Shown: positions 14,304 through 21,757 of the stretch, piece by piece
How positions within the stretch are numbered: position 1 is the stretch's first letter
Layout of the letters: every line of letters begins with the position of its first letter
Source of the DNA: Candidatus Rokuibacteriota bacterium
GTDB lineage: Bacteria; Methylomirabilota; Methylomirabilia; Rokubacteriales; CSP1-6
Assembly (NCBI GenBank): GCA_003220265.1
Contig: QHRW01000143.1
Span: forward strand, 1-32,265
Direction of reading: 5' to 3'
DNA length: 32,265 bases
Position numbers and translations under genes: made by a program
The notes under the pieces: model-generated
The model's input: the letters and a program-made list of their open reading frames with translations, nothing else
Told to the model about the DNA's origin: nothing
Database searches by the model: none

Positions 14304-15283
14304 GCCGGCCTCCATTCGCCGCGCACGGACTCCTTGAGCACGTCGTAGACCGCGGCCTTGATGTCGAGGCGGCTCGGCAGCGCGGCCTGCTCGAGCGGCG
14401 GGCTGTAGGGCACGGGGACGGGCATGGCGCACACGCGGCGCACCGGCGCCTTCAGCGCGCGGAAGGTGTCGCGATCCTCGACGATGAGCGCGGCGATCTC
14501 CGAGGCCGCCGAGCAGGTGGCCGGGGCCTCGTCCACGACCACGAGCCGGCCCGTCTTCTGCACCGACTCGCGCAGCGTCTCGACGTCCATCGGCACCAGC
14601 GTGCGCGGATCGACGACCTCGACCGAGATGCCTTCGCGCGCCAGCTCGTCGGCCACGGCGAGCGACTCCCGGACGTAGTAGGCGAGGCCGACGAGCGTGA
14701 CATCCGTGCCCGTGCGCTTGACGTCGGCCACGCCCAGCGGCACCAGGTGGTCGCCGTCGGGCACGGGGCCCGTCAGCGTGGCGAGCCGGCTGCACTCGAA
14801 GGAGACCACGGGGTTGTTGTCGCGGATGGCGCTCTTGAGCAGGCCCTTGGCGTCCGCCGGCGTCGAGGGCAGGACGATCTTGAGGCCGGCCAGATGCATC
14901 CACATCGAGTACGGGCTCTGCGAGTGCTGGGCGGCGAGCCCGATGCCGCCGCCGGTCGAGCAGCGATAGGTCACGGGAAAGTCCGCCTGCCCGCCGAACA
15001 TGTAGCGGATCTTGCTCGCCTGGTTGACGACCTGGTCCATCGCCACGAACGAGAACGTCACCATCCGCCAGTTGACGATGGGCCGGACGCCGCAGCCGGC
15101 GGCGCCGAGCCCCATGCCGGTCAGCACCGCCTCGGAGATCGGCGTGAACCGCACGCGCGAGGCGCCGAACTCCTTGACCGGGTTGCCGGTGAAATCGGTC
15201 CCCAGCGTGATGACGCGCGGATCGCGTCGCATTTCTTCGGCCACGGCTTCGTCGAGCGCGGTCTGGAAGCTGATCTCTCGCAT
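14300..15283 (-). CDS. 2-oxoacid/acetoin dehydrogenase E1 beta-like subunit
   Basis: 327 aa transketolase-like pyrimidine-binding plus C-terminal domain, resembling the beta subunit of pyruvate, branched-chain or acetoin dehydrogenase E1. Seen: FQTALDEAVAEEMRRDPRVITLGTD, RFTPISEAVLTGMGLGAAGCGVRPI with the TPP-activating Glu, and HSQSPYSMWMHLAGLKIVLPSTPADAKGLL, then VEVVDPRTLVPMD. It partners the alpha subunit encoded immediately upstream, with 5 nt between. The ATG at 15283 has GGAGTGAG upstream; an in-frame GTG at 15292 overlaps the alpha stop and is possible. No E2 or E3 gene lies in the window, so the acyl acceptor is unknown. Confidence 0.92.
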   Translation of the reverse strand: MREISFQTALDEAVAEEMRRDPRVITLGTDFTGNPVKEFGASRVRFTPISEAVLTGMGLGAAGCGVRPIVNWRMVTFSFVAMDQVVNQASKIRYMFGGQADFPVTYRCSTGGGIGLAAQHSQSPYSMWMHLAGLKIVLPSTPADAKGLLKSAIRDNNPVVSFECSRLATLTGPVPDGDHLVPLGVADVKRTGTDVTLVGLAYYVRESLAVADELAREGISVEVVDPRTLVPMDVETLRESVQKTGRLVVVDEAPATCSAASEIAALIVEDRDTFRALKAPVRRVCAMPVPVPYSPPLEQAALPSRLDIKAAVYDVLKESVRGEWRPA

Positions 15284-15288
15284 GGCGC

Positions 15289-16257
15289 TCACTCCGCGAA
15301 CATGTCGGCCATCAGGTCCTTGGGATCGGGGAAGGGGCTGGCCTCGGCGAAGGCGACGGCGTCGTCCAGATCGGTGGTCACGCGCTGGCGGAGGGCCCGG
15401 AGCTCGTCCGCCGAGAGCAGCGCGCGGGCGACCATCTCCTGCTCCAGCCGCGCGATCGGGTCGCCGGCCTTCCAGCGCGCGATCTCCTCCGCCGGACGCG
15501 TCTCCGGCGGGCAGGCCGCGCGCATGGCGTGAAAGTGCCAGCGATAGGTCTGGCACTCGAGCAAGCTCGGTCCTGCGCCGCGCCGCGCGCGCGCGACGGC
15601 CTCCTCGGTGGCCGCGTGGACGGCCAGGACGTCGTTGCCGTCGACGACCACGCCCGGCATGTCGTAGGGCGCCGCGTGGCCGGCGATGTCGATGCGCGGA
15701 TGCTGGGCGCCGATCGCATTGTTCGCCGCATACTGGTTGTTCTCGCAGACGAACACGATGGGCAGCTTCCAGAGCCCGGCGATGTTCATCGACTCGTGGA
15801 ACTCGCCCTCGGCCACCGCGCCATCGCCGAAGAAGCACACGGTCACGGCGCCGCGGCCCTCGAGCTGGGCCGCGAGCGCGGCGCCGCACGCGATGGGCAG
15901 CCCACCGCCGACGATCCCGTTGGCGCCCAGCATGCCGACGGCGAAGTCGGCGATGTGCATCGAGCCGCCCTTGCCCTTGCAGTAGCCGTCCACGCGGCCG
16001 AACAGCTCGGCCATCATCCGGCGGATGTCCGCGCCCTTGGCGATGCAGTGGCCGTGGCCGCGATGGTTGCTGGTCACGCGGTCGGTCACCGCCAGCGGCG
16101 TGCAGACGCCCACCGCAACGGCCTCCTGGCCCACGTAGGGATGCACCGCGCCGTAGATCTTGCCGGCCAGACGGAGCTGGATGGCTCGCTCGTCGAACTC
16201 GCGGATCATGATCATCGTCCGCAACATCTGCACGAGCCGGGGCTTGTCGAGGGTCAT
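15289..16257 (-). CDS. 2-oxoacid/acetoin dehydrogenase E1 alpha-like subunit
   Basis: 322 aa TPP-dependent E1 alpha. The diphosphate-binding motif starts at GDGAVAEGEFHESMNIAG and closes with VCENN about 25 residues later, as in the family. Other marks are MIMIREFDERA near the start, HPYVGQEAVAVGV, SNHRGHGHCIAKG and KGKGGSMHIAD. It should form a heterotetramer with the beta subunit, decarboxylating a 2-oxo acid or cleaving acetoin. The HPYVGQEAVAVG variant and the lack of E2/E3 nearby leave the substrate open. The ATG at 16257 follows the SDR stop by 7 nt with GGAG upstream. Second gene of the minus operon. Confidence 0.93.
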   Translation of the reverse strand: MTLDKPRLVQMLRTMIMIREFDERAIQLRLAGKIYGAVHPYVGQEAVAVGVCTPLAVTDRVTSNHRGHGHCIAKGADIRRMMAELFGRVDGYCKGKGGSMHIADFAVGMLGANGIVGGGLPIACGAALAAQLEGRGAVTVCFFGDGAVAEGEFHESMNIAGLWKLPIVFVCENNQYAANNAIGAQHPRIDIAGHAAPYDMPGVVVDGNDVLAVHAATEEAVARARRGAGPSLLECQTYRWHFHAMRAACPPETRPAEEIARWKAGDPIARLEQEMVARALLSADELRALRQRVTTDLDDAVAFAEASPFPDPKDLMADMFAE

Positions 16258-16264
16258 GACGCGC

Positions 16265-17020
16265 TCACTCCGCGGTGGTGCCGCCGTCGATCACCAGCTC
16301 GCTGCCGGTGACGTACGACGACTCGTCCGAGGCGAGATAGAGAACGCCGTAGGCCACGTCGTCCGCCGTGCCCACGCGTCCCATCGGAAGCCGCCGCAGC
16401 CGCTGCTCCCACGCCTCGCGATTCTCGAGCACATCCTTGATCATGTCGGTCGCGATCGGCCCCGGGTGCACCGAGTTGCACCGGATGTTGTCCCGCGCGT
16501 GCTGGATGGCCGTCGACTTGGTGAAGAGCCGCACGGCGCCCTTGGTGGCGGTGTAGGCGGCCGTGTCGCCGGGGCTGCCGACCAGCCCGGCCGTGGACGA
16601 GATGTTGACGATGGAGCCGCCGCCCGCCTGCCGCATGGCCGGGATCGCGCACTTCGTTCCCAGAAAGACGCCCTTGGCGTTGACCGCCATGATGCGATCC
16701 CAGTCCGCCTCGCTCGTCTCCTCGATCCGCGAGCGGAGCAGGATGCCGGCGTTGTTGACCAGCACGTTCAGCTTGCCGTACGTCTGCACGGCCGTGGCCA
16801 CCGCGGCCCGCCAGTCGACCTCCTGCGTGACGTTCAGGTGCACGTAGGTGGCCTGGCCCCCGGCCGAGCGGATCTGGGCCTCGACCTTCTTGCCGTCGTC
16901 GTCCAGCACGTCGCCGAAGACGACCGCGGCGCCCTCCCGGACGAACAGCCGGGTCTCCGCCGCCCCCTGCCCGCGCGCCCCGCCGCTGATCAGCGCGACC
17001 TTGCCGTCGAGCCTGCCCAT
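16265..17020 (-). CDS. SDR family oxidoreductase, first gene of E1/amidase operon
   Basis: 251 aa classical SDR. Seen: SGGARGQG (family TGxxxGxG with Ser for Thr), a GDV stretch after beta-2 that suggests NAD, NNAG, the Ser of NISST, YTATK as catalytic pair, and C-terminal VIDGGT. It resembles 3-alpha/20-beta-hydroxysteroid and cyclohexanol-type dehydrogenases, but the substrate cannot be told. The ATG at 17020 has GGGAGG upstream. A sigma70-like promoter (TTGACC, 17-nt spacer, TAGCTT) lies 35-63 nt before it. It leads the operon SDR, E1-alpha, E1-beta, amidase, GlcG-like. Confidence 0.93.
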   Translation of the reverse strand: MGRLDGKVALISGGARGQGAAETRLFVREGAAVVFGDVLDDDGKKVEAQIRSAGGQATYVHLNVTQEVDWRAAVATAVQTYGKLNVLVNNAGILLRSRIEETSEADWDRIMAVNAKGVFLGTKCAIPAMRQAGGGSIVNISSTAGLVGSPGDTAAYTATKGAVRLFTKSTAIQHARDNIRCNSVHPGPIATDMIKDVLENREAWEQRLRRLPMGRVGTADDVAYGVLYLASDESSYVTGSELVIDGGTTAE

Positions 17021-17054
17021 GGTGTGCCTCCCGGTCCGCGATGTCGGCAAGCAG

Positions 17055-17083
17055 AAGCTAGCCGCAGCGCCGCACGTGGTCAA
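17055..17083 (-). promoter_or_regulatory. Sigma70-type promoter of the E1/amidase operon
   Basis: On the minus strand TTGACC (17083-17078), a 17-nt spacer and TAGCTT (17060-17055) form a near-consensus promoter. The start should lie near 17048, leaving a leader of about 28 nt with a GGGAGG ribosome site before the ATG at 17020. Its -35 overlaps that of the divergent candidate promoter. Confidence 0.6.
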
Positions 17084-17105
17084 GACGTCGCCTCCGGTGT
17101 ATGTT
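17077..17105 (+). promoter_or_regulatory. Candidate divergent promoter of the CMD-like/Ldh operon
   Basis: TGGTCA (17077-17082), a 17-nt spacer and TATGTT (17100-17105). The match is weaker than for its partner, but spacing is ideal and a GAGGAG ribosome site follows before the ATG at 17144. The two -35 boxes occupy the same bases on opposite strands, so polymerase could not use both at once. Confidence 0.4.
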
Positions 17106-17143
17106 CGGCGCCGTCGCTCATGACCCGCGACGAGGAGGACACC

Positions 17144-17446
17144 ATGGCCCCGACGTTGCCCCCGTGGATCCAGCCCCTGCAGCAGCGCGACCCGAAGTTC
17201 GTCGACACCTACATGGCGCAGCGCGAGCACATCCTGCGCGACGGCGCCATCCCGGCCAAGTACAAGCACCTGATGACGATGATCGTGGACGCGCTGCAGA
17301 CCCATCCGGACGGTGTGCAGACGATCGCCAACCGCGCCCGCGCGGCCGGCGCCTCGGAGGCCGAGATCCAGGAGGCCGTCGAGGTCGTCTACCTCTTCGG
17401 CGGCACGCCCGCGCTGGTCACCGCCATGAACGCGTTCAAGTCATGA
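17144..17446 (+). CDS. Carboxymuconolactone decarboxylase-like protein without cysteines
   Basis: 100 aa, all-helical CMD/AhpD-like fold: RDPKFVDTYMAQREHIL, the PAKYKHLMTMIVDAL helix, then ARAAGASEAEIQEAVEVVYLFGGTPALVTAMNAF, which matches the family's C-terminal part closely. The CxxCxxxH redox motif of AhpD is missing and the protein has no Cys at all, so thiol peroxidase chemistry is excluded; a decarboxylase/lactonase or scaffold role remains. GAGGAG precedes the ATG at 17144. The stop overlaps the next start as ATGA at 17443-17446, coupling it to the Ldh-family dehydrogenase. Confidence 0.85.
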   Translation: MAPTLPPWIQPLQQRDPKFVDTYMAQREHILRDGAIPAKYKHLMTMIVDALQTHPDGVQTIANRARAAGASEAEIQEAVEVVYLFGGTPALVTAMNAFKS

Positions 17447-18537
17447 TCCTCGAGCGGTTCAAGGTTCCCGAGAAGGACCAGGTCCTCGTCTCGGAGGACG
17501 CGCTGCGCCGCACCGTCGCGCAGATCTTCGAGAAGCTCGGCGTCAGCAAGGACGACGCGGCCGAGGCCGCCGACGTGCTGACCACGACGGACCTCCGCGG
17601 CGTGGAGACGCACGGCGTGTCCAACATGCTGCGCGCCTACGTGCGCGACTACAAGGCCGGCAAGCTCGATCCGCGGCCGGGATGGCGCGTGCTGCGCGAG
17701 TCGCCGGGCACGGCGGTGATCGACGCCGAGCGGCGGCTCGGCATCATCGTGGGACCGCGGGCCATGCGGCTGGCGATCGAGAAGGCGCGCGCCGTCGGCG
17801 TGGGCGTGGTGGCCGTGCACAACAGCGGCCACTTCGGCGCCATCGGCCACTACGCGATGCAGGCTGCGCTGCAGGACATGGTCGGCGTCTGCTTCACGGG
17901 CGCGGGCCTCAGCGTGGTGCCCACCTTCGCGTCGCGGCCGCTGCTGGGCACCAACCCGATCGCCCTGGCGGCGCCCGCGCGCCACGAGGCGCCCATGCTC
18001 TTCGACGCCGCGACCTCCGCCATCGCGGGCAACAAGATCCGCCTGGCCATCCGCGTCGCCTCGCCGCTGCTGCCGGGCTGGGTCAGCGACAAGGACGGCG
18101 TGCCGATCATGGAGGAGAAGCCCGTCTTCGACCGCGACGAGTACTACCAGCTGCCGCTCGGCGGCACGCGCGAGCAGGGCTCGCACAAGGGCTACGGCTT
18201 CGCGCTGATGGCGGAAGTCCTGTCCACCGTGCTGTCGGGCGCGCTGCCCACGATGCTGGCGGCCGGGAGCGGGTCCAAGAATCACTTCGCGGCGTACGAC
18301 ATCGCGGCCTTCACCGACCCCGAGCGCTTCAAGGACACGATGGACGAGATGCTGCGGACGCTGCGCACGGCGACGCCGGCGCCGGGCCAGGAGCGCGTGC
18401 TCTATCCCGGCCTCTCGGAGGCCGAAGAGCTCCAGCATCGGCGCGCCCACGGCATCCCGCTGCACAAGGAAGTGCTCCAGTGGTTCGCCGAGTGCACGGG
18501 CGAGCTGGGCCTTGCGCCGCTGACAGCCATACGCTGA
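17443..18537 (+). CDS. Ldh family (malate/L-lactate/ureidoglycolate-type) oxidoreductase
   Basis: 364 aa. This family of NAD(P)-dependent 2-hydroxyacid dehydrogenases (Mdh/YbiC/AllD/ComC) is unrelated in fold to ordinary lactate dehydrogenase. Seen: DLRGVETHGVSNM with the conserved His, NSGHFGAIGHYAMQA, the LLGTNPIALAAPA nucleotide site, and QGSHKGYGFALMAEVLSTVLSGAL. Oxidation of a 2-hydroxy acid, or reduction of a 2-oxo acid, is expected. It starts inside the stop of the CMD-like gene. A GC-rich hairpin (18545-18560) lies just after the stop, before the ABC transporter genes. Confidence 0.93.
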   Translation: MILERFKVPEKDQVLVSEDALRRTVAQIFEKLGVSKDDAAEAADVLTTTDLRGVETHGVSNMLRAYVRDYKAGKLDPRPGWRVLRESPGTAVIDAERRLGIIVGPRAMRLAIEKARAVGVGVVAVHNSGHFGAIGHYAMQAALQDMVGVCFTGAGLSVVPTFASRPLLGTNPIALAAPARHEAPMLFDAATSAIAGNKIRLAIRVASPLLPGWVSDKDGVPIMEEKPVFDRDEYYQLPLGGTREQGSHKGYGFALMAEVLSTVLSGALPTMLAAGSGSKNHFAAYDIAAFTDPERFKDTMDEMLRTLRTATPAPGQERVLYPGLSEAEELQHRRAHGIPLHKEVLQWFAECTGELGLAPLTAIR

Positions 18538-18544
18538 TAATCGG

Positions 18545-18560
18545 GCCCCCCGACGGGGGC
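18545..18560 (+). terminator. GC hairpin without U-tract after Ldh gene
   Basis: GCCCCC (18545-18550) pairs with GGGGGC (18555-18560) around CGAC. It sits 7 nt after the Ldh stop. There is no T-run, so it is at best a weak or factor-assisted terminator, or an mRNA 3'-end stabiliser. Confidence 0.4.
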
Positions 18561-18603
18561 GTCGAGGCCGAGCCACGAGCTCGAGCGCGAACAGGGAGAC
18601 GTC

Positions 18604-20652
18604 ATGAGCCAAGTGAGGCGCACGCCGAGGAACCGCACGCTCCGATCCCGACTCACGGTCGCGCTCGTGCTGGGGGCGCTCACGGTCGCCGTCGCCGCGG
18701 TGGCGCTGGCGCAGGGCAAGAATGCCCTGATCGGCAAGCTGGAAGGCCCCGAGGTCGTCACCGACGCCGCGAAGATCCCCAAGGCGTTCAAGGAAGCGCC
18801 CCAGCTCGCCGAGCTGGTGAAGGCCGGCAAGCTGCCGCCGGTGGCCGAGCGCATCGGCCAGGACCCGCTCGTCATCAAGCCGCTGAAGGAGATCGGCAAG
18901 TACGGTGGCACGTGGCGCGCCGGCTTCACGGGCCCGGCCGACTTCTGGAACGGCTTCCGCTGCTGCTCGGGCCCGGACCACCTGATGTTCTGGGACTACA
19001 CCGGCGACAAGGTGATGCCGAACCTCGCCCGGGGCCTCGAGATGCAGGACGGCGGCAAGACCTGGCTCCTGCAGCTGCGCCGCGGCATGAAGTGGAGCGA
19101 CGGCAAGCCGTTCACCGCGGACGACTTCGTGTTCTGGTTCGAGGACGTCTACCGCAACAAGGACCTCGTCCCCACGCCCTCGGCCACGCTGGCCATCAAC
19201 GGCAAGCAGGGCGTGATCGAGAAGGCCGATACCTACACGGTCCGCTACCGGTTCCCCGAGGCGTACTACATGTTCCCCGACGTCCTGGCGGGCTCCACGG
19301 ACCTCGCCGGCCAGATGTTCGGGTACCGCGCGATGGGCGGCTTCGCGCCGGCCCACTACATGAAGCAGTTCCATCCCAAGTACGCGGGCCAGGCCGAGGT
19401 CGACAAGAAGGCCAAGGACGAGAAGTTCGACTCGTGGGTTCGCCTGTTCCTGGCCAAGAACGACTGGGCCCGCAACCCGGACCTGCCCGTGCTCTCGGCC
19501 TGGAAGACCGTGACGCCGATCAACACGCCGACGTGGACGCTCGAGCGCAACCCCTACAGCGTCTTCGTGGACACCGCGGGCAACCAGCTGCCCTACATCG
19601 ACAAGGTCGTGCTCACCCTGGCCGAGAACCTCGAGGTCATCAACCTGCGCGCGATCGCCGGCGAGTACGACTACGCCTCCCGGCACATGGACCTCGGCAA
19701 GCTGCCGGTGTTCATCGAGAACCAGGTCAAGGGCAACTACAAGGTCTACCTCGACCCGGGTGACTACGGCGGGGACATGATCATCAAGTTCAACCTGAAC
19801 TACGACGCCGACCCGGAGATCGCCAGGTGGTTCAACACGGCCGACTTCCGGCGCGCGCTGTCGCTCGGCGTCGACCGCGACCAGATCAACGAGACGTTCT
19901 GGCTGGGCACGGGCACGCCGGGCTCCGTGGTGCCGGTGGACAGCAACAAGTACAACCCCGGACCGCAGTACCGGAAGCTCTGGTCCACGCTCGACGTCAA
20001 GAAGGCCAACGAGATGCTCGACAAGCTCGGCCTCGGCAAGAAGGACGCCCAGGGCTACCGCCTGCGCGCGGACGGCAAGGGGCGGCTGCGCATCGAGATC
20101 ATGACCCTCGGCGGCCAGTTCGTGCAGTACACGCAGATCGCCGAGATGATCCGCGAGCAGTGGAAGAAGATCGGCATCGACCTCCAGGTGCAGGAGGTCG
20201 AGCGCAGCCTGGCGCTCAAGCGCACGGAGGCCAACGAGCAGCAGCTCGGCGCCTGGAACAACGACGGCAGCGAGCACCTCTTCACCTTCCCGCTCCACGT
20301 GTTCCCCTTCGAGCTGGCCGCGGTGGCCTCCTCGGGGCCGCTCTACGTGAAGTGGTTCCACTCGGCCGGCGCCCAGGGCAAGGAGCCGGAGCCGCGGATG
20401 AAGGAGCTGATGGAGAAGTGGAAGAAGGCCTTCGGCGTGCCCGAGAAGGAGCGCATCCAGCTCGGCAAGGACATCTGGAAGATCGCCGCCGAGGAGGTCT
20501 ACATCATCGGCGTGGTCGGCATGGGCCCGGCCTCCATGGGCGTGCGCGTGGTGAAGAACAACATGGGCAACATCCCGTCACGCCAGTACAACAGCCCCGA
20601 CGGCAAGACGCCCGGTATCTCGCGGCCGGCGACCTTCTTCTGGAAGAACTGA
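18604..20652 (+). CDS. ABC transporter substrate-binding protein, family 5
   Basis: 682 aa periplasmic binding protein of the DppA/OppA (SBP_bac_5) family. The signal peptide has a basic N-terminus, a hydrophobic core at about residues 18-35 and ALA before QGK. The mature part carries the family block KTWLLQLRRGMKWSDGKPFTADDFVFWFED, a central DPEIARWFNTADFRRALSLGVDRDQIN and a late IGIDLQVQEVE. The N-terminal AFKEAPQLAELVKAGKLPPV stretch and the length, above the usual 500-550, suit the longer subgroup that includes oligosaccharide binders, so the cargo need not be a peptide. GGGAG precedes the ATG. It leads the importer operon; copy 3 of the palindromic element follows its stop. Confidence 0.95.
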   Translation: MSQVRRTPRNRTLRSRLTVALVLGALTVAVAAVALAQGKNALIGKLEGPEVVTDAAKIPKAFKEAPQLAELVKAGKLPPVAERIGQDPLVIKPLKEIGKYGGTWRAGFTGPADFWNGFRCCSGPDHLMFWDYTGDKVMPNLARGLEMQDGGKTWLLQLRRGMKWSDGKPFTADDFVFWFEDVYRNKDLVPTPSATLAINGKQGVIEKADTYTVRYRFPEAYYMFPDVLAGSTDLAGQMFGYRAMGGFAPAHYMKQFHPKYAGQAEVDKKAKDEKFDSWVRLFLAKNDWARNPDLPVLSAWKTVTPINTPTWTLERNPYSVFVDTAGNQLPYIDKVVLTLAENLEVINLRAIAGEYDYASRHMDLGKLPVFIENQVKGNYKVYLDPGDYGGDMIIKFNLNYDADPEIARWFNTADFRRALSLGVDRDQINETFWLGTGTPGSVVPVDSNKYNPGPQYRKLWSTLDVKKANEMLDKLGLGKKDAQGYRLRADGKGRLRIEIMTLGGQFVQYTQIAEMIREQWKKIGIDLQVQEVERSLALKRTEANEQQLGAWNNDGSEHLFTFPLHVFPFELAAVASSGPLYVKWFHSAGAQGKEPEPRMKELMEKWKKAFGVPEKERIQLGKDIWKIAAEEVYIIGVVGMGPASMGVRVVKNNMGNIPSRQYNSPDGKTPGISRPATFFWKN

Positions 20653-20658
20653 TGACAT

Positions 20659-20745
20659 GGGGGGCCCCGACATGGCCCCCCAAACCCCCCAGCGCTCGGA
20701 CGCGCCCCGGCGAAGCCGCGGCGCGCCTCGACACGCGGCTTCGTC
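20659..20745 (+). repeat. Bipartite palindromic element, copy 3 (divergent, with alternative stem)
   Basis: Hairpin I: GGGGGGCC (20659-20666) with GGCCCCCC (20674-20681), the same CCGACAT loop and one extra pair. Hairpin II: outer stem CGCGCC (20701-20706) with GGCGCG (20720-20725), a mismatch, inner CGGC (20708-20711) with GCCG (20715-20718), loop GAA. Two outer pairs are swapped relative to copies 1 and 2, yet pairing is kept. A competing 10-bp perfect stem, CGAAGCCGCG (20711-20720) with CGCGGCTTCG (20734-20743), would exclude hairpin II. The element lies 6 nt after the binding-protein stop and before the permease gene. Confidence 0.88.
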
Positions 20746-20767
20746 ATTGAGGTGACCCGGGCCCATC

Positions 20768-21757
20768 ATGCTGGCGTACATCGGCCGCCGCGTCCTCCTC
20801 GCGATCTTCACCGTGTGGGCGATCTCCGTCCTCTCCTTCGTCATCATCCAGCTGCCGCCCGGCGACTACGTGACCTCGTACATCGCCCAGATGGCCTCCA
20901 GCGGCAGCGTGGTGAGCGAGGAGGAGGCCCAGGCGCTTCGCCTCCAGTACGGGCTCGGCCAGCCCATCTACGTGCAGTACGCGAAGTGGATGCGGCAGGT
21001 CCTGGTGGGCAACTTCGGCATGTCCATGGAGTGGCGGCGCCCGGTGACGGACGTCATCGGCGAGCGGCTGTGGCTGACGATCGCGGTCTCGGTGGCCGCG
21101 CTGCTGCTGACCTGGGTGCTGGCGCTGCCGATCGGCATCTACTCGGCCGTGCGGCAGTACTCCGCGGGCGACTACCTCGCCACCTTCATCGGCTTCATCG
21201 GCCTCGCCGTCCCGAATTTCCTGCTCGCGCTCGTGATCCTCTACCTCGGCTTCATCCTCTTCAATGCGCACATCGGCGGGCTGTTCTCGCCCGAGTTCCA
21301 GGACGCCGCCTGGAGCGGCGCGCGCGCGTGGGACCTGCTCAAGCACCTGCCGATCCCGGCGTTGATCCTGGGCCTGGCGGGGACGGCGCAGCAGATCCGC
21401 ATCATGCGCGCCAACCTGCTCGACGAGCTGCGCAAGCCCTACGTGGTGACGGCACGCTCCAAGGGACTCTCGGAGGTGCGGGTGATCCTGCGCTACCCGG
21501 TGCGCGTGGCACTGAACCCGTTCGCGAGCACCATCGGCTACACCCTGCCCTACATCGTGTCGGGCAGCATCATCGTGTCCCTCGTCCTGGGCCTGCCGAC
21601 CGTCGGTCCCCTCCTGCTGAAGGCGCTCATCGCGCAGGACATGTTCCTGGCAGGGACGATCGTCCTCATGCTCGGCGTGATGACGGTGATCGGCACGCTG
21701 GTCTCCGACATCCTGCTCGTCTGGGTCGATCCGCGCATCCGGCTCGAGGAGACCTGA
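20768..21757 (+). CDS. ABC transporter permease, DppB type
   Basis: 329 aa inner-membrane permease of the dipeptide/oligopeptide/nickel class. It has an N-terminal TM (YIGRRVLLAIFTVWAISVLSFVIIQ), a periplasmic stretch with LRLQYGLGQPIYVQYAKWM, and five further TM segments. The cytoplasmic EAA loop TARSKGLSEVRVILRYPVRVALNP contacts the ATPases. GAGGTG lies 13 nt before the ATG at 20768; an alternative start within a few codons is not excluded. The leader contains the palindromic element. Its stop shares one base with the next start (TGATG), so the permeases are coupled. Confidence 0.94.
   Translation: MLAYIGRRVLLAIFTVWAISVLSFVIIQLPPGDYVTSYIAQMASSGSVVSEEEAQALRLQYGLGQPIYVQYAKWMRQVLVGNFGMSMEWRRPVTDVIGERLWLTIAVSVAALLLTWVLALPIGIYSAVRQYSAGDYLATFIGFIGLAVPNFLLALVILYLGFILFNAHIGGLFSPEFQDAAWSGARAWDLLKHLPIPALILGLAGTAQQIRIMRANLLDELRKPYVVTARSKGLSEVRVILRYPVRVALNPFASTIGYTLPYIVSGSIIVSLVLGLPTVGPLLLKALIAQDMFLAGTIVLMLGVMTVIGTLVSDILLVWVDPRIRLEET

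Noticed and set aside
18545..18560. Rho-independent terminator
   Set aside because: Strong stem but no T-tract on the downstream side. The same holds for hairpins at 26256 and in the palindromic elements, so none is called a proven intrinsic terminator.
17389..20361. A 990-codon open frame on the minus strand across the Ldh and binding-protein genes
   Set aside because: It has no recognisable domain and is antisense to two genes with clear motifs. GC-rich third positions keep antisense frames open. Similar long shadows at 8636-11134 (-, upstream part) and 4135-6855 (+) are rejected for the same reason.
1999..20745. Insertion sequences or transposons
   Set aside because: No transposase frame, no target-site duplication and no longer terminal repeats around any element. 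Mobility, if any, would depend on a protein encoded elsewhere.
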